Assembly: GCA_016709545.1 (NCBI GenBank)
Contig: JADJMO010000002.1
Coordinates: 124,001-188,000 of the forward strand
DNA: 64,000 nt
Direction: 5' to 3'
DNA from: Myxococcales bacterium
GTDB lineage: Bacteria; Myxococcota_A; Polyangia; Polyangiales; JADJMO01
Shown here piece after piece: positions 41,225-50,982 of this stretch (its first letter is position 1; each line of letters starts with the position of its first letter). Made by a program: the position numbers and the translations under genes. Below the pieces are notes generated by a model. That model saw only the letters and a list, made by a program, of their open reading frames with translations, ran no database searches and was not told the DNA's origin.

Positions 41225-43204
41225 CTAGTAGACGACGCCGAGGTAGAGGCGGACGATCTGCGCGGAGCTGATCTCGGGCGCCACGAAGCCCGGGCTCTGC
41301 ATGTAGCCGAGGCCGCCGAGCGGGAAGAGCACGCCGTACTGGAGCATCGCGTAGAAGCCACCGATCTTGCTGGGATCGTCGTTCAGGCTGCCGTCGCGCG
41401 ACTGGTAGTAGAGCGAGAAGTCGAGCTCGACGCCGAGGTCTTCCTTGTGCCCCGGGGTCTGCACGAACTTGGACGCGCGGCTGTAGATGATGTCCGCGCG
41501 GCCGCCGAAGCGCTCGCCGTCGGGGCTCCGCGCGAAGTCGTACTGCACGCCGGGCTTGAAGTAGTAGGCGCCCTGCACGCGGCTCAGGATGTTGCGGAAG
41601 AGGATGAGGTCGATGCGGTAGTCGGGGTGGAACCGGAACGTGGAGATGGTCTTGTCGTCGGTGACGCGGGGCTGGAGGCCCGAGTTGCCGGGCGCGAGGG
41701 TCTCGACGCCCTGATCGCCGGTGGCGAGGCCGGTGTGGAAGCGCAGCGTGAGGTCGTCGTTGAGGGCCTTGTACTCGAGCTCGCTCGCGCCGCCGAACTG
41801 ACGGATCTTGTAGTCCTCGCGGGTGTAGGTGCCGTTCTCGACGCCGCGGGGGTTCTCGATGGAGCCGTAGATGTAGACGAGCTCCGTCTCCCAGCGCAGC
41901 CGCCGGGTGCGCACCTGGAACCAGCCGCTGCCGATGAAGGCCTTGGCGCCGAGGCGCACGAGCTTGCTCTGGTAGGTGGTGTCGGTCGCGGTCGAGAGCC
42001 CCATGGCCTCGCTCGACTCGGTCGAGAACAGCTGCTGGCGGTAGACCGCGAAGATGCCGCCCTGCACGACCGTGTCGCCCTTGGCGAGCCGCGCGCGGAG
42101 CTGCTCCGGCTTGAGCCGGCGGAACACCGAGAGCATCCACTGGTTGGTGTTGGCGAGCTGCGAGACGTTGTACGGCTGGCCCTGCTGATCGAAGAGCGTC
42201 TGGCTGGTCTTGCCGCTGTTCGGGAAGTCCCAGGCGCCGGCGAAGTACAGGTCGAGCGAGCGGATGCCCGTCGCGAACATGATGCGGTCGGCGGTCGACT
42301 GGTAGTCGCTGTCGATCGTGTCGCCGCTGTTGGCGAGGATGCCGAGGCCCCACTGGTTGGGCATGCGGCCGAAGCGGATCTGGCCGATGTTGGGGAGCAG
42401 CACCTCGGCCCACGCGCGCTTGACCGCGATGCTGTTGGTCCACGAGTTCACGCCCGCCGTCGGGGGGACCTGCGAGCTCGAAAAGGCGAGCAGCGGGATG
42501 TAGCCGCCGCGGCCCACGTAGACGTGGTTGCCTTCCTTGTCGATCTTGTTGGAGTAGCCGTCGGGCGTGGAACCGAGCACCACGTTGTCGAGCAGGTCGA
42601 TCTGGCTGAGGATGCGGACGTTGTCCGAGATGTGGATCTCGGGGTCGATCCGGAAGCGCAGGTTGGCCGAGGCGTGCGTCTTGTCGCTGCACGGCGTGAG
42701 CGTGGGCGCGTTGACCTGGTTGGCCGCGCCGGCGCCGGGGTTGTCGGTCGGGCCGCAGCCATAGGTGGCGACGGTGTTGCCGCCGGGCTGCTGTACGTAC
42801 GAGTCGCCGATCGGGCGGGGGAACAGCCGGTTGTTCGTGGTGGGCGGGTCGACGCGGCCGAGCGAGAAGTTGTGGAACACCTCGCCGCGGGTGCGGAAGA
42901 AGCCGTGGATCTCGACGATGGGGCGCGTGTGCGTCCACCACTCGTCGCTCTGCACGTCGCCCTTGGCCTCGGCGGGCTTGGCCCCGGCCGCCTTGGGATC
43001 CGCTTTGGCCTCCGGCTCTTTCTCCGGCTCCTTGCTGGCCGGGATCAGATCGGGCTTCTTCGGCTCCGCGACCTCGGGCTTGGGCTCGGTGCTCGAAGGC
43101 GCGGGCGTGGCGGGGGGATCGTCGGCCAGGGCCGCCGGGCTCGCGAGGAGCACGGAAAGCGCGGGTGCGAGCGCGAGAAGCGGGGCGATACGGCGCAGGG
43201 ACAT
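41225..43204 (-). CDS. Large outer-membrane protein, TIGR04551-like
   Basis: A 659-residue exported protein. The start MSLRRIAPLLALAPALSVLL gives a signal peptide ending ALADD. A Pro/Lys/Glu linker follows, then a long barrel-like region rich in aromatic, alternating strands (WWTHTRPIVEIHGFFRTRGE, LRFRIDPEIHISDNVRILSQ, AWAEVLLPNIGQIRFGRMPN, GWFQVRTRRLRWETELVYIY). It ends IVRLYLGVVY with a terminal aromatic residue, as barrels do. I recall a myxobacterial family (TIGR04551) of this layout, but I cannot verify it here. The ligand and function are unknown. Confidence 0.75.
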   Translation of the reverse strand: MSLRRIAPLLALAPALSVLLASPAALADDPPATPAPSSTEPKPEVAEPKKPDLIPASKEPEKEPEAKADPKAAGAKPAEAKGDVQSDEWWTHTRPIVEIHGFFRTRGEVFHNFSLGRVDPPTTNNRLFPRPIGDSYVQQPGGNTVATYGCGPTDNPGAGAANQVNAPTLTPCSDKTHASANLRFRIDPEIHISDNVRILSQIDLLDNVVLGSTPDGYSNKIDKEGNHVYVGRGGYIPLLAFSSSQVPPTAGVNSWTNSIAVKRAWAEVLLPNIGQIRFGRMPNQWGLGILANSGDTIDSDYQSTADRIMFATGIRSLDLYFAGAWDFPNSGKTSQTLFDQQGQPYNVSQLANTNQWMLSVFRRLKPEQLRARLAKGDTVVQGGIFAVYRQQLFSTESSEAMGLSTATDTTYQSKLVRLGAKAFIGSGWFQVRTRRLRWETELVYIYGSIENPRGVENGTYTREDYKIRQFGGASELEYKALNDDLTLRFHTGLATGDQGVETLAPGNSGLQPRVTDDKTISTFRFHPDYRIDLILFRNILSRVQGAYYFKPGVQYDFARSPDGERFGGRADIIYSRASKFVQTPGHKEDLGVELDFSLYYQSRDGSLNDDPSKIGGFYAMLQYGVLFPLGGLGYMQSPGFVAPEISSAQIVRLYLGVVY

Positions 43205-43325
43205 GCGGGGCCGGCTGTTCGCACGTGCCGGGAGGGGCGGCAATGCGAACGTCGCCGCCCGACCCACACCGGTCCTTCCGCGGCAAGAGGCCACCCCGTC
43301 TCCATCACTCCGGCCACGCAGGGCG

Positions 43326-45269
43326 TCAGTCCGAGGCCCGGCGCATCGAGGCCTCGGCCACGAGCCGCGCCACCTCGACGGTCAGGCGCGTCGGGTCGCT
43401 CGCGCGGCGGATCGCGAGGGCGAGGGCGCTCGGGTTGGTGGCCGCCGCGCGGCGGAACGGGCCCGAGGCCTCGACCTTGCGCAGCTCGCCCAGCAGCTCG
43501 GGGCGGGCGGCCAGGGCAGTGCGGCGCTCCTCGAGGGCCACCCGCACGAGCGGTGGCAGCGGGCGCTCGCCGCCGTCGTCCGGGTCGATCGCGCCGGGGC
43601 GGGTGTCGCGGGCGGGGGCCGAGCCCTTCTTCGGGCGCGAGGCCTCGACGACCGCGGTGGTGCGGTAGGGGTCGACGTCGTCGCGCAGGTCGCGCAGCGG
43701 CCTCCGACCGGCGCTGAGCGCGAAGGGAGCGACGGCAGGCCGCTCGTCGTCGTCGTCGCGCTCGGGCCGCTGCCCGGCGCTCGCGACCGCGCGCGTGATC
43801 ACGCCGGCGTCGCGCAGGCGCGCGAGCTCACGGGGCGTGGGGGCCCGCGACAGCACGAAGAGGCGCGGCGCCGGGCGGTCGACGACGAGGGGCTCGAGCT
43901 CGCGCGCGACGATCTCGAGCAGCGCGTCGGACGCGCGCACGTCGAACAGCACCGCGGTGCGCACGCGCGCCTCGCCGACGGCCGCGCCCCACTCCTCGAT
44001 CGCGTGGCGGACCGCGGGCGGCAGCGGGCGTGGCGCCGAGATGGCCTCGAGGGCGGCGACGATCTGCGCGGGCTCCACGCCGACGGCCCGCGCGGCGAGC
44101 ACGCTCTCGCGGGTGAGCTCGAGGCGCGCGACGGCCTCGAGGTGGCGCAGCTCGGCCGCGCACCCGACCACGAACGTGGGCCCGAGCGGCGCGCCCGGCG
44201 GGATGACCACCTCGTAGTTGGGCTGCACGAACCCCGCCGAGCCGGCGAGGGCGATGGGCTCGCCGCGCACCGCCGCGCGGACGTCGCGCGGGATGGCGAG
44301 GGTGTCGTCGCGCATCGAGGCGAGGACGAAGGGCGAGAAGCGCAGATCTTCGTGGGTGACGTGCTGCACGAGCGCGGCCGGATCGAGGCCGTACGCGAAG
44401 CGCGCCCGCAGGCCGACCGAGAGCAGCGCGGCGCCGAGCTCGCAGCCGTGGCCCTCGGGGGCGCTCGCCGCGAGGGCCGCGAGCTCCCAGCCGAGATCGG
44501 AGAGCCGGTGGCGGAGCAGCTCCGCGACGAGGCCGCTCGGGTCGTCGAGGAGGGCGCGGCAACGCGTGGCGATGGGGGCGAGCGCGCCGTCGATCTCCTC
44601 GAAGGCGTGCAGGCGATCCCAGGTGGCGTACATGCCGCGCGCGTCGCCGAGGGTGCGCTCGAGGCGCGTGGCGTCGGCGGCGTGCAGGTCGCCGCCGCGC
44701 GTGACGCGGGGGCGCCGCTGGGCCACGAGCCCCGGGAACAGCGCGAGCGCGAGCAGCGTGCGGCCGAGGCCCGCGTCGGGGAGCGGATCGACGAGCCGCG
44801 CGTGGCCGACGGCGAGCGTGGACTCGACGAGCCCGCGCAGGCGCGTGGAGAGCGGCTCGAACAGCGAGAGCTCCTCGGTGCGCGTCCACGAGTTGGTGCG
44901 CACGAGCACCGGGAAGCCGCGCAGCGTGTCGGCGACGGCCTGGCCGACCTTGGCCGTGTCGCCGGTCGCGTCGGCGGTGGGGCGCAGGAGGCCGACGGCC
45001 TGCGCGAGGGCGACGCGCGACCACCAGGGGTGCGCGACCAGCAGCGCGAGGGTGACCCGCTCGAGGTCGGAGAGCTTCTCGACGCGGCTCGCGAGCCCGT
45101 CGGCGTCGGCGAGCGCCTCCGCGGCGGCCTCGTACCAGGACTCGAGATCGCGCTTCTCCGCGGCGGCGGTGGTGCCGCAGACCCGGGCGAGGATCGCGGC
45201 GCAGAGCTCGACCTCGCGACCCGACAGGGCGTTCTTGAGCTCGGTGTCGAGCGAGGGCCGCTTGCTCAA
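43326..45269 (-). CDS. Helicase_C_3-type XPB partner protein
   Basis: A 647-residue protein starting at a TTG (45269) that overlaps the XPB stop (TTGA), so its translation is probably coupled. It resembles the helicase-associated proteins encoded next to bacterial XPB helicases (in Mycobacterium the neighbour of the ercc3-like gene). Helical repeats (RVEKLSDLERVTLALLVAHP, SLFEPLSTRLRGLVESTLAV) are followed by a C-terminal part with VQPNYEVVIPPGAPLGPTFV, typical of the Helicase_C_3 region. No Walker motif is present. It presumably binds or regulates XPB; the exact role is not known. Confidence 0.75.
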   Translation of the reverse strand: MSKRPSLDTELKNALSGREVELCAAILARVCGTTAAAEKRDLESWYEAAAEALADADGLASRVEKLSDLERVTLALLVAHPWWSRVALAQAVGLLRPTADATGDTAKVGQAVADTLRGFPVLVRTNSWTRTEELSLFEPLSTRLRGLVESTLAVGHARLVDPLPDAGLGRTLLALALFPGLVAQRRPRVTRGGDLHAADATRLERTLGDARGMYATWDRLHAFEEIDGALAPIATRCRALLDDPSGLVAELLRHRLSDLGWELAALAASAPEGHGCELGAALLSVGLRARFAYGLDPAALVQHVTHEDLRFSPFVLASMRDDTLAIPRDVRAAVRGEPIALAGSAGFVQPNYEVVIPPGAPLGPTFVVGCAAELRHLEAVARLELTRESVLAARAVGVEPAQIVAALEAISAPRPLPPAVRHAIEEWGAAVGEARVRTAVLFDVRASDALLEIVARELEPLVVDRPAPRLFVLSRAPTPRELARLRDAGVITRAVASAGQRPERDDDDERPAVAPFALSAGRRPLRDLRDDVDPYRTTAVVEASRPKKGSAPARDTRPGAIDPDDGGERPLPPLVRVALEERRTALAARPELLGELRKVEASGPFRRAAATNPSALALAIRRASDPTRLTVEVARLVAEASMRRASD

Positions 45270-46942
45270 GGCGGCGCCTGTTCCTGGAGGATCTCCAGGC
45301 CTTCGATGTCGTAGCCGTAGCCCTGCTCCGCGAGGAAGCGCTGGCGGTTGCGCGCCCACTCCACCTCTTCGGTGCCCTGCGAGACCAGCGTGTAGAAGAA
45401 CGCGCCGCGCTGCTTCGGCCGCAGGATGCGCCCGAGCCGCTGCGCCTCTTCTTGCCGCGAGCCGAACGTGCCGGCGACCTGGACCAGCACCGAAGCGTCG
45501 GGCAGATCGATGGCGAAGTTGGCGACGCGCGAGACGACGAGCACGCGGATCTCGTTGCGCCGGAACGCGCCGTACAGCTCCTCGCGCTTGCTGTGCGGGG
45601 TCTCGCCGGTGAGCAGCGGCGCGCCGAGCTTCTCCGACAGGCGGCGCAGCTGGTCGAGGTAGGTGCCGATGACGAGGATCTGGTCGTCGTGGTGGCCGGC
45701 GACGAGCTCGGCGACGACCGCGTCCTTCTCGGGGTTGTCGGCGGCGAGGCGGGCGCGCTCGTGGGGCTCGCTCGCGACGTCGAAGGCCAGGCGCGCGTCT
45801 TCGGGCATGGGCACACGGCGCTCGATGCAGCGCGCGGAGGCGATGAACCCGGAGGCCTCGAGGTCGCGCCAGGGGACGTCGTACCGCTTGGGGCCGATGA
45901 GGCTGAACACGTCGCCCTCGCGGCCGTCCTCGCGCACGAGGGTGGCGGTGAGGCCGAGGCGGCGGCGCGCCTGCAGCGCCGCGGAGAGGCGGAACACCGG
46001 CGCCGGGAGCAGGTGCACCTCGTCGTAGACCACGAGGCCCCACGGCTCCTTGCAGAGCGCCTCGAAGTGCTTCATCGCCTTGGTCTTGGCGCCAGCGGTG
46101 AGGATCGAATAGGTCGCGATGGTGATCGGCGCGACCTCCTTGGCGAGGCCGGAATACAGGCCGATCTGGTCGGGCGTGATGGTGGTCTTGAGGCAGAGCT
46201 CGCGCTTCCACTGCTCGGCGGCCTCGTGGCCCGTGACGAGGATGAGCGTGCGGGTCTCGAGCCGCGCCATGGTGGCGAGCGCGACGACCGTCTTGCCGCC
46301 GCCGCACGGCAGACAGATCACGCCGTGACCGCCGCCGTCGAGGAACACCTCGACCGCGTCGCGCTGGTAGGTGCGCAGCGAGAACACGTCCTCGCGGAGG
46401 GCGCAGGCGAGCGGGTCGCCGGCGAGAACGCCCGCGCGGTCGTCGACCGGCCAGCCCAGCTTGAGCACGCGCTGCTTGACCTCGCCGCGGTGCACGAGCG
46501 CGACGGCGAAGGTGCCCTTGCCGATCGGCGACGTGTGCTCGACGAACCAGTTGTCGCGGCCGATGCGCGCCTCGGCCGCCGGGTCGCGCGCGACGAGCGT
46601 GAACGTGCCCTCGGCCTGCCCCGGGGTGTGCGGCTCGAGGGTGACCTTGCCCCAGCGCGTGAAGAAGTCGTCGATCTGGTGGAGCACCGAGACGGGCACG
46701 TCGTACTTGGCGTGCGCGATCAGGCCGGCCTTGGCGTCGGCGGCCGTGCGCCCCGCGGCGGCCGCGTTCCAGATGGAGAGCGGCGTGATGCGGTAGGTGT
46801 GCACGTGCTCGGGCGACTTCTCGAGCTCGGCGATGGCCGCGATGGCCGCGCGCGCGGCGGGGTAGTCCGGCGCGTCCACTTCGACGAGCACCGAGAGATC
46901 GGACTGCACGACGATGGCGCGGTCGGGGTGGTAGTTGCTCAT
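45266..46942 (-). CDS. XPB/Ssl2-type DNA helicase
   Basis: A 558-residue superfamily-2 helicase of the XPB class, which unwinds DNA 3' to 5' in repair. It has an N-terminal domain (HPDRAIVVQSDLSVLVEVDA). The helicase core has RTYQRDAVEVFL (Q-motif-like), CLPCGGGKT (Walker A), VYDEVHLLPA (DEVH box), RLGLTATLVREDGREGDVFS (with the RED motif) and a C-terminal RecA domain ending GRILRPKQRGAFFYTL. All motifs are intact. Bacterial XPB is patchily distributed and is usually paired with a partner gene, as here. Confidence 0.93.
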   Translation of the reverse strand: MSNYHPDRAIVVQSDLSVLVEVDAPDYPAARAAIAAIAELEKSPEHVHTYRITPLSIWNAAAAGRTAADAKAGLIAHAKYDVPVSVLHQIDDFFTRWGKVTLEPHTPGQAEGTFTLVARDPAAEARIGRDNWFVEHTSPIGKGTFAVALVHRGEVKQRVLKLGWPVDDRAGVLAGDPLACALREDVFSLRTYQRDAVEVFLDGGGHGVICLPCGGGKTVVALATMARLETRTLILVTGHEAAEQWKRELCLKTTITPDQIGLYSGLAKEVAPITIATYSILTAGAKTKAMKHFEALCKEPWGLVVYDEVHLLPAPVFRLSAALQARRRLGLTATLVREDGREGDVFSLIGPKRYDVPWRDLEASGFIASARCIERRVPMPEDARLAFDVASEPHERARLAADNPEKDAVVAELVAGHHDDQILVIGTYLDQLRRLSEKLGAPLLTGETPHSKREELYGAFRRNEIRVLVVSRVANFAIDLPDASVLVQVAGTFGSRQEEAQRLGRILRPKQRGAFFYTLVSQGTEEVEWARNRQRFLAEQGYGYDIEGLEILQEQAPP

Positions 46943-47015
46943 CGAGGGGACCGCGGGTTATAGCGCACGGGGGGCGCGGGCGCAGGCCGGCTCGCTGTTC
47001 GGCGAAGATCCGCGG

Positions 47016-47963
47016 TCAGACCGTCGGGCTGCCGACGGTCGCATCGAGCTGGGCAGGGGTGCTGGCGCGCTCGCCCAGCAGCGCGACGCCGAACAGGACC
47101 GTGGCGATCCAGAGCAGATCGGCGACCAGCAGGTGGACGATCTGCAGCGGGATCGGCGCGAGCAGCGCCAGATTCGCGAAGCCCACGGCGATCTGGGTGA
47201 CGAACAGCACGAGCACGGCGCGAGCGGTCCGCGCGACGTCCGGGTCGCGGGTGCGGGAGAGCTCGCCGCGGGCCACGAAGGCCACGAGCGCGCCGACGGC
47301 GAGGGCCAGCACGGGGTGCACGATCCGCAGCCGGAGCAGCAGGTGCGCGCCGGTGGAGAGCTCGGCGCGGAAGCCTTCGACCAGGGACTTCGAGGGGAAC
47401 AGCGTGTCGCCGAGCGCGACGATCGCGCCGCTCGTGCCGACCGCGAGCATGCCGACGGCGATGGTCGTGACGAGCGGCGTGCGCGGCCCGCGACGAGGAG
47501 CGGCGACGCCGGCCGAGAACGCCGCGGTGAGCGCCATCGAGGCGATGAGGAAGTACGTGTTGATGAGGTGCGCGCTCATCCACCACACGCGGGCGAGCGA
47601 CTTGTTGCCGGCCACCATCTCGAACAGCACGAGCCCCGCGCCGACCGCGGCCTCGGTGACCATGAAGAACATCGAGGTCGCGGCCATCTTGCGGACGCGG
47701 TGGGCGCGCGGGTAGACGCGGAACGCGAACCACAGCTGGATCACGGTGAGGATCAGCGAGAGCCCCGAGGTGACGCGGTGGGTGAACTCGACCACGAGCT
47801 TGGCGTTCGGCGAGCGCGGGAGGACCTCGCCGTTGCACAGCGGCCAGTGGCTGCCGCACCCCGCGCCGGACCCGCTCGCGCGCACGTAGGCCCCCCACAG
47901 GATCACCGCGAGGGTGGCGACGAGCGTCGCGATCGAGAGGCGCCGGAAGGCGGCCGTGGACAT
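47016..47963 (-). CDS. ctaA: Heme A synthase (COX15/CtaA family)
   Basis: CtaA oxidises heme O to heme A for aa3-type cytochrome oxidases in the inner membrane. The 315-residue protein has about eight helices. The extracellular Cys pair sits in SGAGCGSHWPLCNGE, and the heme-ligand histidines in VEFTHRVTSGLS, WMSAHLINTYF, LLRLRIVHPV and IPLQIVHLLVADLLW. It suggests an aerobic organism. No other cox gene is in the window. An intergenic stretch of about 340 bp follows before hipB. Confidence 0.95.
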   Translation of the reverse strand: MSTAAFRRLSIATLVATLAVILWGAYVRASGSGAGCGSHWPLCNGEVLPRSPNAKLVVEFTHRVTSGLSLILTVIQLWFAFRVYPRAHRVRKMAATSMFFMVTEAAVGAGLVLFEMVAGNKSLARVWWMSAHLINTYFLIASMALTAAFSAGVAAPRRGPRTPLVTTIAVGMLAVGTSGAIVALGDTLFPSKSLVEGFRAELSTGAHLLLRLRIVHPVLALAVGALVAFVARGELSRTRDPDVARTARAVLVLFVTQIAVGFANLALLAPIPLQIVHLLVADLLWIATVLFGVALLGERASTPAQLDATVGSPTV

Positions 47964-48248
47964 CGACCGAGCCGATAGGGGCGACGGCCGGGCGGCTCAA
48001 GGCCACCCCTGTTGGCTGTTGCGGCCGTCCGGCTCGCTTCGTTCACTTGCAGGGTTCACTTCGCCGGCCAGCGCGGGCGCGGCGGTGTTCCTGCAGTTGC
48101 GCACGAGCGTCGAGATCCGGGACCTCGGTGCCGCGAAGACGCGTGGTTCGCGACCGAGAGGACGACGGTGGCGATGGGGCCCACGGTGGGCGGTGGTTGG
48201 GTGACGATCGGGATGCGCTTCTGACCCCCTCATTCGCCAGACGAATAT
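47964..48248. other. Spacer before hipBA with a possible decayed gene end
   Basis: No intact gene is visible. In one frame FTSPASAGAAVFLQLRTSVE and, after apparent shifts, TTVAMGPTVGGGWVTIGMRF (stop at about 48222-48224) read like the last strands of an outer-membrane barrel ending in Phe. This could be a remnant of a lost gene, but it may be chance. The composition becomes more AT-rich from 48230, leading into the hip promoter. CGCCAG (48235-48240) and CTGGCG (48264-48269) form a spaced inverted repeat. Confidence 0.25.
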
Positions 48249-48277
48249 TTGCCAGTTACGCGCCTGGCGGATAAACT
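48249..48277 (+). promoter_or_regulatory. Putative hipBA promoter
   Basis: TTGCCA (48249-48254), a 17-base spacer and TAAACT (48272-48277) stand 27 bases before the hipB ATG. The -10 box overlaps the left arm of the operator described separately. Confidence 0.5.
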
Positions 48278-48290
48278 GCGGTTATCTGCC
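48266..48290. promoter_or_regulatory. Putative HipB operator
   Basis: GGCGGATAA-N7-TTATCTGCC is an inverted repeat with 9-bp arms (one mismatch), 13 bases before the hipB start. The GGATA core recalls the TATCC/GGATA half-sites of the E. coli HipB operators. Because it covers the -10 box, binding should block transcription. Confidence 0.55.
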
Positions 48291-48303
48291 CTGCAGATGT
48301 CCC

Positions 48304-48549
48304 ATGCGCCAGATCCTCTCGACTCCTGGGCAACTCGCTGAAATTCTTCGGGGTCGCCGTCGTGCGCGTCGACTGTCGCAGGACCATCTCGCGATCGAGA
48401 TGGGGGTCAGCCAGAGCCGACTCTCGACCCTCGAAGCCCATCCCGAGGCCCTGACCCTCGATCGCCTCCTCTTGCTCGCGAAGCTCCTGGGTCTGGAGAT
48501 CATCGTGCAGGACGCGACGGAGACGCCCGATCCGAAGACCGAGTGGTGA
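48304..48549 (+). CDS. hipB: HipB-like antitoxin (Xre-type HTH)
   Basis: An 81-residue Xre-family DNA-binding protein: LAEILRGRRRARRLSQDHLA, then IEMGVSQSRLSTLEAHPEAL, a typical helix-turn-helix. It ends IIVQDATETPDPKTEW. In known systems HipB binds the operator as a dimer and holds HipA inactive. The gene starts 13 bases after the operator and ends three bases before the GTG of hipA, so the two form one unit. Confidence 0.9.
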   Translation: MRQILSTPGQLAEILRGRRRARRLSQDHLAIEMGVSQSRLSTLEAHPEALTLDRLLLLAKLLGLEIIVQDATETPDPKTEW

Positions 48550-48552
48550 GTC

Positions 48553-49884
48553 GTGGCTCGTCGCTCCCAGGCCCGCGCCCTCGACGTCTGGATCAACGGC
48601 CTCCGCGTCGGACGCTGGAGCATCCCGACGCGCGGCCCCATGGAGCTCGCCTACGACCCGAACTGGGTCGAGGGTCCGTCGGCGCGTCCGCTGTCGCTGT
48701 CGCTGCCGCTCTCGTTCGATGGCCTGCCGCTCCGCGGTGAACGCGTCGGCTTCTATTTCGACAACCTGTTGCCGGACAGCGAGGCGATCCGGCAGCGGAT
48801 TCGATCCCGGTTCCACACGAGGACCGGACAGGCCTTCGACCTGCTCGCTGCCGTCGGACGAGACTGCGTGGGCGCGGTGCAGCTCCTTCCCGCGGGCGAG
48901 ACCCCCGAGGGCGTGACCGAGATCGCCGTGACACCCCTCGCCGACCAGGACATCGAGGCGCTGCTGCGTGGCGCCACCGCGACCCCCTTGGCTGCCGACG
49001 ACGACGAGAGCTTCCGCATCTCGATCGCGGGCGCCCAGGAGAAGACCGCGCTCACGTGGCACGACGGGCGCTGGTGTCGGCCGCATGGTGCGACGCCGAC
49101 CACCCACATCTTCAAGCTGCCGCTCGGCCTGGTCGGCGGTCGGCAGATGGACATGCGCGACTCGCTCGAGAACGAGTGGCTCTGCGCGAAGCTGCTCTCG
49201 GCGTTCGGTGTGCCCGTCGCCGACTGCGCGGTGCAGCAGTTCGGGGCGGTCCGAGCGCTGGTCGTCCGGCGCTTCGACCGGGCCCTGCACGCCTCCGCTC
49301 GCTACTGGCTGAGGCTCCCCCAGGAGGACTTCTGCCAGGCCACGGGCACCCCGGGCTCGAGCAAGTACGAGGCCGACGGCGGGCCTGGAATCGTCGCGAT
49401 CGCGAGCCTGCTCCAGGGCTCGGTGTCACGCAGCGAGGACCTCGCGACGGTGCTGCGCGCGCAGCTCCTGTTCTTCTTGCTCGCCGCCACCGACGGTCAC
49501 GCCAAGAACTTCAGCCTGCAGCTGCTCGCGGGCTCCCGCTATCGCCTGACGCCGCTGTACGACGTGCTCTCGGCCTGGCCCGTCGCCGGCCGCCGCGCGA
49601 ACCAGATCCACCCCGAGAAGCTGAAGCTCGCCATGGCCTTACACGGCGCGAGCAAGCACTACCGGCTCGACGAGATCCGCCGCCGGCACTTCATCGAGAC
49701 GGCGCGGCGCTGTCAGGTGTCGACCATGGATGCGATCCTCGAGGAGGTCGTGGCGCGCACACCGGGCGCGATCGACGTGGTCGCGGGGCAGCTCCCCGAG
49801 GGCTTCCCCGCGCGGGTGTTCGGCACCATCACCGAGAACCTGCGGCGCGCGGGCCGGGATCTGCTCGAGCAGCCGCGCGAGTGA
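48553..49884 (+). CDS. hipA: HipA-family Ser/Thr kinase toxin
   Basis: HipA proteins phosphorylate glutamyl-tRNA synthetase or other targets and arrest growth. The 443-residue protein starts at a GTG (48553). It has an N-terminal domain (VWINGLRVGRWSIPTRGPME), the activation-loop motif SIAGAQEKTAL with the autophosphorylation Ser, HIFKLP with the ATP-site Lys, VVRRFDR, and the catalytic DGHAKNFSLQL and YDVLSAWP stretches. All are intact, so it is probably active. Length matches HipA of E. coli. The stop codon abuts that of the convergent acyl-CoA dehydrogenase gene with no gap. Interestingly, a glutamyl-tRNA-synthetase-like gene, gluQ, lies about 6.6 kb away, but there is no evidence of a link. 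Confidence 0.92.
   Translation: MARRSQARALDVWINGLRVGRWSIPTRGPMELAYDPNWVEGPSARPLSLSLPLSFDGLPLRGERVGFYFDNLLPDSEAIRQRIRSRFHTRTGQAFDLLAAVGRDCVGAVQLLPAGETPEGVTEIAVTPLADQDIEALLRGATATPLAADDDESFRISIAGAQEKTALTWHDGRWCRPHGATPTTHIFKLPLGLVGGRQMDMRDSLENEWLCAKLLSAFGVPVADCAVQQFGAVRALVVRRFDRALHASARYWLRLPQEDFCQATGTPGSSKYEADGGPGIVAIASLLQGSVSRSEDLATVLRAQLLFFLLAATDGHAKNFSLQLLAGSRYRLTPLYDVLSAWPVAGRRANQIHPEKLKLAMALHGASKHYRLDEIRRRHFIETARRCQVSTMDAILEEVVARTPGAIDVVAGQLPEGFPARVFGTITENLRRAGRDLLEQPRE

Positions 49885-50978
<1,094 letters not shown>

Positions 50979-50982
<4 letters not shown>

Noticed and set aside
40292..43717. A 1141-codon open frame opposite radA and the outer-membrane protein gene
   Set aside because: It spans two good genes and their gap on the other strand, with repetitive Glu/Arg/Gly composition typical of shadow frames in GC-rich DNA.
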